Source of the DNA: Haliclystus octoradiatus
Lineage: Eukaryota; Cnidaria; Staurozoa; Stauromedusae; Haliclystidae
DNA: 64,000 bases
Assembly: GCA_916610825.1 (NCBI GenBank)
Contig: OU744451.1
Location: 11,286,864-11,350,863 of the forward strand
Reading direction: 5' to 3'
Shown: positions 1-64,000 of the stretch, piece after piece
Layout of the letters: the number at the start of each line of letters is the position of its first letter
How positions within the stretch are numbered: the stretch's first letter is position 1
Position numbers and translations under genes: made by a program
Notes under the pieces: model-generated
What the model saw: the letters and a program-made list of their open reading frames with translations, nothing else
The model's database searches: none
What the model was told of the DNA's origin: nothing

Positions 1-663
1 TCCAGCATATTTAATGCATTGAACAAAAAAGTTCATTATTTTACGATCAACATGGCATGTACAGTAGAATTATAGAGTTGATCGTAAACATAGCTGATGA
101 TGTAGAACATAGAACTCCATGCGTTTTCAAACATTGAGATGTGCCACGCTGTAAAGAAAAAACTAAAACAACATCAATTTATAACTGTAAATTAGAACTT
201 AACATTGAAACAAATAAATTCCTAGCTTTTCAAATGAACAATATAAACATACAGCAGTCATATTTATAGGGAAGGTAATATAAATGAGCAACAGAAATCA
301 TTTTAATGACTCGATCATATCAGAGTTTCGTGAAATTTTCATCAAACTCCTTGCTGTTAGTTCTTCGCAAAACATAACTTTTCTGCAAACAAATGTACAT
401 ATAAGACTTTTACATACCATAAATACACTTTGTAAGTCATAAATGCTTGGTATTTTATTTATATAAGCCAAGATTAGGTTGATTTCAATGCTTCAAAACA
501 TCGCAAATCATGGCATTTTTTCATTCCAATTTCATAGTCCAAGTACGTAATTTTTCACTATAGCAAAACAATATCAAGATCTTTCCAATTCATACTGCAT
601 ATTCATCTCCAGTTTAGCTTAGCTTGTTTTGTTTTCACTGTAGTTTATCAAATGCTTTCAAAC
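1..663. other. No recognised feature (intron or upstream of first visible exon)
   Basis: AT-rich sequence without a convincing ORF, exon or repeat end. It precedes the hAT-like element and is probably intron, because the first visible exon at 1925 has an acceptor. Confidence 0.5.
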
Positions 664-1405
664 CAGTGCCGGATTAACCCATAGGCGGTTTAGGTGGCCG
701 CCTTAGGCCACAGATAATAATAGGCCTCCGGATATTATGAAAAAAATAAATAAAAAAAAATGAAAACATCAAAAAAATTGAAAAAACAGTATTTTTGTGG
801 TCTCTTATGAAATTCTCATATTTTAAACTACAGTAAATACAAGTGTAATTCAGTTTTATCTACAAGCCATTGGTCACATACATTCATACAGAAATTGATC
901 AAATTGTTTACAAAGGTCAAGATTTAATTGTCATAACGATTTTGAATTTCCTTCCTGTCTCATAATTTTGGTGACAGCATTGCTATATCGAGATCAAATT
1001 GCACTTGCTACTCAAGGAAAACAATCATTGACAATAATAACACATTGTTATTAACCACACATGATGACTTGTAACTTCCTGTTGTGAAAAAATGATCCCA
1101 AAAAGATCGTGTTGCCATGGCAACGACCGATCGCAGCGGCTCAAATAAAACTGATACAACAAGTAAGTTGACTTTAGAATGGGAAGGACATTCATTCCAT
1201 ACATTCTATTACAGTAATACTGTATTTATACTAAAAAAGTTATATTCCTAAGAGAGTGATTGTCATTGCTCATATAAAAGCAGAATAAAGAGGGAGACCA
1301 ACAAGCAGTATAATTATGTTATTTTCACCAAATTTCCGGAAAAAATTTTTTAGGCCCCATATTAATCAATCGCCTAAGGCCACTGATAATATTAATCCGG
1401 CACTG
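664..1405. mobile_element. Non-autonomous hAT-like element, 742 bp
   Basis: Terminal inverted repeats CAGTGCCGGATTAA at both ends. A perfect 8-bp target-site duplication TTTCAAAC lies at 656-663 and 1406-1413. The end sequence and the 8-bp duplication are the signature of hAT elements. The inside has no transposase ORF, so it must have been moved by an enzyme made elsewhere. The clean duplication suggests a fairly young insertion. Confidence 0.88.
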
Positions 1406-1924
1406 TTTCAAACCATGTTTTAAATTTCATTAAACATTTCGGTTCCAATTTTCCGGTCATCCACAGCGATCAAAGTTGGTGCAGATTCTCTTTAAATAAA
1501 GCTTCAATATTCCAAAATCGACAGAAAATCTTTTCCGCACATCGAATAATATCCCTCCAAATACTAAATATTGGACATTTCAACTAAATAGGTAGTTTAA
1601 AATATGTTTCATGAGATCAAATAAGCACAACCTTCTCATACAACAACATGGTGTGAAAGGTTGTTTGCTCGTAAAAGCGCAAAGAGTCTCGCACCTGGGT
1701 CACATGATCAGGGAATTGAAGAACTAGCCAATTTGGTCTATTATATTTGATAGAAATGATCATTATTTGAGCAGAATCCATGTTAGCCTTTATAGATCAG
1801 CATTCCTAAAACCATGTTTACTATTGAAATAGTATTTATGATTTTGGATGATGCATCTCCAGAGGTACCACTTGCTAATAATAAAGTTCAAAACTAGAAT
1901 CATATCAAGACCTTTTTTTTCCAG
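1406..1924. other. Intron, nothing recognised
   Basis: AT-rich sequence between the hAT-like element and the first exon. The last bases form a long T tract and CCAG acceptor. Confidence 0.5.
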
Positions 1925-59266
<57,342 letters not shown>

Positions 59267-59529
59267 GTAAAATTAATGATGCGCTGTTGTACTCAATCAG
59301 TCAATAATTTCCCAAAGTATGGGTTTTAATGTGAACTGTTATGAACAAATAGTTGCATTTTTATCAATGTTAAGGTTTTCTTATATACATTTCTCTAATC
59401 TTAACTGTATTTGATAATGATCTGCAGAATATTTATGGAATCATTACTCCAAAAACGTTTGAGTGAACTGATAGGAATTGATTGTAACAAAGTTTAGTAA
59501 AGTATAATAAATCTCTGAATCTTAGCTTT

Positions 59530-62500
59530 TGTAACTGTAGTATATTCCAAATGTGTCAACATTCTATCACGTCATTAGTATTGTGTAACTGTAAACTAGT
59601 TCCCATGTTGTAATTCAATCCATTCAGTGTCCCTTCACGTTTATTTGAATACACACGCAAACCCGAGCTTGTCTCTTGTCTTGTCTTGTTGACTAAACTA
59701 TTACATGGCGCAGTGGATTTTTATCTTACCTACTACATTCATAATTGTATTCAAGTATTGAGTTTATATTCTTACTGTTGATTTATTTATTTCGTTAAAA
59801 TATCACGCCACGTGTTATAACCGGCGAAGATGAGTAGCACGAACTTAACCAAAGCGGCGTTACAAAGTCTTCTCGATGAAGAGATCGAGAAACGGAAAGA
59901 ACTGGAAACTCGTCTCAACGGCCAAGCAGTTGAAATTGAAATTGCAGGCCAATCGAATCAACAACAACAAGACCACACTGACAGGAGTTCTTCGAATTCA
60001 AATAATGCTGAAATCCCGCCATGGGTAGCAACGCTGTTACAACAACAACAAGCTGCTTTCACTTCAGCTCTGCATGCTCTGGTCAACACCAACATGCAAC
60101 GTGACACCAACTCGTCACCACATGGCTCCGCCAAAAGAATGGAGATTCCTCAATAAGTGAAGAGTCCAACCACAATCACCCTAGCGGACTTCAGAGATTG
60201 GGAAGAACGATTTCTTGGCTACGCTTCTGCTACAAGACTGTCATCCGATTGTGATTTAATCGCCCGACGCAGCATAATCAGATCGGCCATGCACGAAGAC
60301 TGGTCAAAAATATGGACAGGCCACGTGCTAAACATCACAGACAGCGACGATACAGACGCCATCATCATGAAGATGGGGGAGTACCTGAGAAAAAAAAGGA
60401 ATACCCTTCTAGACAGGAAGTATTTTCATGAAAGAGATCAATTGGCCGGTGAGTCATTAGATCAATACTTTGCAGCCTTGCGGTTGCTAGATGAGAGTTG
60501 TGGGTTCTCCTCTTTATATTATGCAACAAATGTAATGAACAGACGAACATTCCCCCACAATTGCGTGATGAACGTATGAGAGATCGTCTGATCTGCGGTT
60601 TATTGGACTTATCAATTTAGCAAAAAGTACTAGCAGAACCATTCAAAACGTTGACCTTGGACAAAACATTGTCAATTTGTACAGCTTTTGAGTCAGGTAA
60701 ACTGACACAAGAGAAATTAGCACCATCTGATTTAGAATCTATCTCCTATGTGCATAAAAAATCTAAGGCTAGACAAAATTCACAATCTAGGGGGACAAGT
60801 GACTCAACTCAAAACTCATCCTCCTGTGGGTACTGTGGAAAGTCTTACCACGCTAGGAATGACTGTCCAGCCCGTGAAGTAAACTGCTCGTACTGTGATA
60901 TGAAAGGGCACTACCAGTCAGTGTGCCATTCTAAAAAGCGTGACCAAAACAGCACCACCAACAAAGCTTTCCAAAACCACGTTTACGTAAATGCAGTCAA
61001 CACCCATGCATCTACTTTAGCAATTCATACAACACATGAACATGGTCCCTCGAAACTAAACTGGCTCCCAGATAGTGTGGCTGCATGCAACGTCATCAGT
61101 AAGGAGGACTTGAACAACCTGCACGAAGATTTAATACTAAACCTTAAAATGGATAAAGAATCATTATTCTTAGCTGATTCGGCCCCCTCCCCACTTTGTG
61201 CCAATGCCACCTGACACTTTTCTACAACAATAAACACTACAGAACAGATGTCCATGTCGTCGAAAAACTCAATAAGCCCTTGTTAAGCAAAACTGGGTGC
61301 ATTGCCCTTGGCCTCCTTCCTAATGGCTGGCCCCACCCCAGCCCCCCTTTGGTCAACGCCAACATATCCCTTATGGAGCCAAGTGACCCTGCAGTTACCA
61401 TTATGTCAATTCCGCCAACAGAGACACACACCTACGATACTGAAGCGCTCATCGCTGAGTTTAAAGATGCATTTTATGATGAGGGCCCCCTTCGTACCAT
61501 GGATGGACCCCCAATGAAGATCGACCTAACAGAGGACGGCACACCATCAAAACGATACAAGGCATACTCAATCCCCTACCAATGGCAATCCAGCGTCCAA
61601 GAGCAGCTGAACAGCATGGTAGCTAAGGACATCATAGAAAAAGTACCAATTGGTGAATCCCCCGACTAGATTCATCCAATGGTAGTTATTCCCAAGAAGA
61701 ACTCTGCCGAGCCGAGAATTACAGTTGATTTGACAGCGCTCAACAAATATGTCTAAGGTCCTGGTTACCCCTCGCCTATCCCACATGAAGTGGTCACAAT
61801 AGTTCCTAAAGGTATGAAATTCTTTACGACACTTGATGCCCGTAATGGATATTCACAGGTAGAATTTGCTGCTGAGTCTCGTCCCCTTACAACGTTTATC
61901 ACCCCATGGGGATGTTACCGTTTCCGACAGAACGTAATGGGGCTAGTAAGCGCTGGCGACGAACATAATAGACGTGGCGATGAGGCTATCTCTGGCACAC
62001 CAAACGTTCAGAAGATTGTGGAGGACATCCTCATTTACAACGATAACTGGGAAGACCATGTCAAAAGAATGAAAGAAGTCATCCAGCGATGCTCTTAACA
62101 CGGCATTACACTCAACTCAAGGAAGCTTCATTTTGGTAAACCATTTGCAAACTGGTGCGGCTATCTCATCACGAAAGATGGTTACACTGTCAATCCTGAC
62201 CTTGTGAAAGCCTTGTCAGCATTTCCAGCCCCAAAGAACCGCTCAGACTTACGCTCATTCTGTGGACTTATTCAACAATTGGAGTCATTTACAGCTGACA
62301 TAGCAACTCTTGCATAACCACTTTGAGCACTCTTATCACCATCTACAACATTCAATTGGGAAGGTCCACAGCAAGAGGCCTTCGAAAAGCTCATAAAGAC
62401 ACTGACAAGTCCACATGTACTCACATTATTTGACCCAAAAGCACGTCTCCGTCTAGAAACTGATGCTGCGCAATTCAAGGGTCTCGGCTATGCTCTCTGG

Positions 62501-64000
62501 AGTGAACAAGTTGACAAATCTTGGAAGTTACTCCAATGTGGATCATGCTTCGTAACAGACGCCGAATCCCATTACTCAGCCACAGAAATTGAGCTTACTG
62601 CAGTTGTCTGGGCTACCAAAAAGTGTTGTCTATTTCTTCATGGCTCGCCATTCGAACTTATCGTTGACCACAAAGCCCTGGTGCCAATCCTCAACCACAA
62701 GACGTTAGCAGACATCGATTCTCATTGCATCATAAGATTGAAAGAGAAGCTTACAAGCCATATCCTTACTGCAATCTGGCGTAAGGGCACAAGTCATACG
62801 GTAGTCGACGCATTCTCCAGCTACCCTGTTGATCAGCCTGACGACGATGACTTGTCCTCTGACAAAGGTATCCAACAATTTCTCACCATTCACCACATCA
62901 ACGCCATCAAAGAAATCAGTCTGAATAATCCTATCCTTTCTGACCCACTATTGAGAAAAATCAGCTCATCAAGCAAGGAAGACACCACTCACAAGATGCT
63001 GATTCCACTCATCAAGCATGGATTTCCTTTGTCAAAAGATGAGTTAGACCTCGCCTCTTCGCAATATTGGCCAATTCGAACGGACTTGTCTCTCCTAGAT
63101 GACGCTCTCATATTGTCCAAAGATCGAATTCTAAATTCGAATTCGTCATCTCAGCGCACAGCTATGCTTCAAGAGCTGCACCTGCCACATCTAGGCATCA
63201 CCCGTACCCTCGCACGGGCTCGTCAATGCATTTATTGGCCTCACATCACAAACGACATCACAAACTGTTTGAGGCAATGTACTGTCTGCGCCGAGCAGCA
63301 GTCAAGTAACATCAAAGAAGCTTTGATGGCTGCTATTCCTCCAACCCGCCCTGGTAAATCATTGGCAGCAGACTTATTTACTTACCACAATAATGAATTC
63401 TTGGTCATCATAGACAAATACAGTGGTTGGCCACTTGTCGTCAATTGTGGCCATAGTGTTGATACCGCCAATGTATTAGAGGTATTCCTTGGCTGGATAA
63501 GTCCATTCGGTGTTCCTGTGAGACTCACTACAGACGGTCCACAATTCAAAAACCATGAATTCGCTTCATTTTGTGAAGACTGGAGCATCAATCACGACCC
63601 GTCGTCTCCCTACCATCACGTCGCCAACGGTTATGCTGAAGCAGCAGTCAAATGTATGAAGGCGCTGGTATCGAAAGTCACCAAAAATGGAAAATTGAAA
63701 GATCCAGAATTTTACAAAGCTATCCTAGAATGCCGTAACACCCCACGCAATGATGATCTCCGCCCTGCACAAAGACTTTTTGGTAAACCTCTACGGACAA
63801 GAATCCCCGTCAACCCTTCCTTGTTCACCCAGGACATTCGTAAACTGATATCAGAAGCTGACAAAAAAGCATCAACTCTTCGAAGGAAAGCAAAGCTGTA
63901 TTACGACCAACATGCCCGCAAGCTAGAACCGTTAGCATCTGAGGACTTTGTCCGTGTCCAGCATCCCCTCACAAAGAGATGAGACCGAATTGCGGAGATA
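59530..64000 (+). mobile_element. Ty3/gypsy-like LTR retrotransposon, broken, runs off right edge
   Basis: Fossil LTR element inserted in the intron after the last visible exon. A candidate 5' LTR is 59530-59705 (TGTAA...TTACA), followed by TGGCGCAGTGG, a plausible primer-binding site. Parts in order: gag-like region with two Cys/His knuckles (about 59.8-60.95 kb), protease region (61.05-61.3), reverse transcriptase (61.5-62.1), RNase H (62.3-62.8), integrase with zinc-binding and DDE regions (63.1-63.8). The coding region is broken, roughly five times or more. The 3' LTR lies outside, so age cannot be judged from the ends. It is less AT-rich than the host introns. Confidence 0.85.

Overview
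The window is AT-rich, intron-rich animal genomic DNA. One host gene runs along the + strand across almost the whole window. It is the orthologue of CFAP47, a large axonemal protein with a calponin-homology (CH) domain, so the organism builds motile cilia or flagella. The mix of repeats (hAT, THAP-bearing DNA elements, Penelope-like elements, CR1/L2-type LINEs, Ty3/gypsy-like elements) fits a marine invertebrate. I cannot name the phylum from sequence alone.

Host gene. I place 30 internal exons between 1925 and 59266. All have AG/GT borders, and the codon phase carries correctly across every junction. They encode about 1,475 residues of immunoglobulin-like (ASH/MSP-type) repeats, then the CH region (54962-58285), then further repeats. 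The first and last exons lie outside the window. Exon 13 sits in an 818-bp unit repeated in tandem with no difference seen. The second exon copy keeps the reading frame.

Introns. The intron from 2.1 to 13.2 kb holds a hAT element (664-1405 lies just upstream of exon 1), a large palindrome (3181-6948) interrupted by a 1.3-kb element with a THAP-type ORF, a second foldback (6982-7816), two short inverted-repeat elements and decayed THAP and P2X7-like gene fragments. Between 14.8 and 17.6 kb is a Penelope-like fragment flanked by inverted repeats that carry hammerhead-ribozyme cores, with a second inverted pair beside it. The 19.3-23.4 kb intron holds a minus-strand LINE ending in 153 perfect TAG units. 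A 1.29-kb hAT element lies at 23.8-25.1 kb. The intron after the duplicated exon carries a broken LTR retrotransposon (30899-34902) with unusually short 38-bp terminal repeats and a 5-bp target duplication. The 41.5-54.3 kb intron is packed with three minus-strand LINE copies, a Penelope-like element with a downstream hammerhead core, a tRNA-derived SINE and a plus-strand LINE fragment. After the last exon a broken Ty3/gypsy-like element runs off the right edge.

How it fits together. The only clear working gene is the ciliary one. Everything else looks like transposable elements and their decayed remains inside its introns. A dispersed palindromic repeat built on GTTCATGAAC occurs at seven or more places. 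The most interesting items are the hammerhead-bearing Penelope-like foldback, the nested THAP-bearing palindrome, the LTR element with 38-bp ends and the frame-preserving exon duplication.
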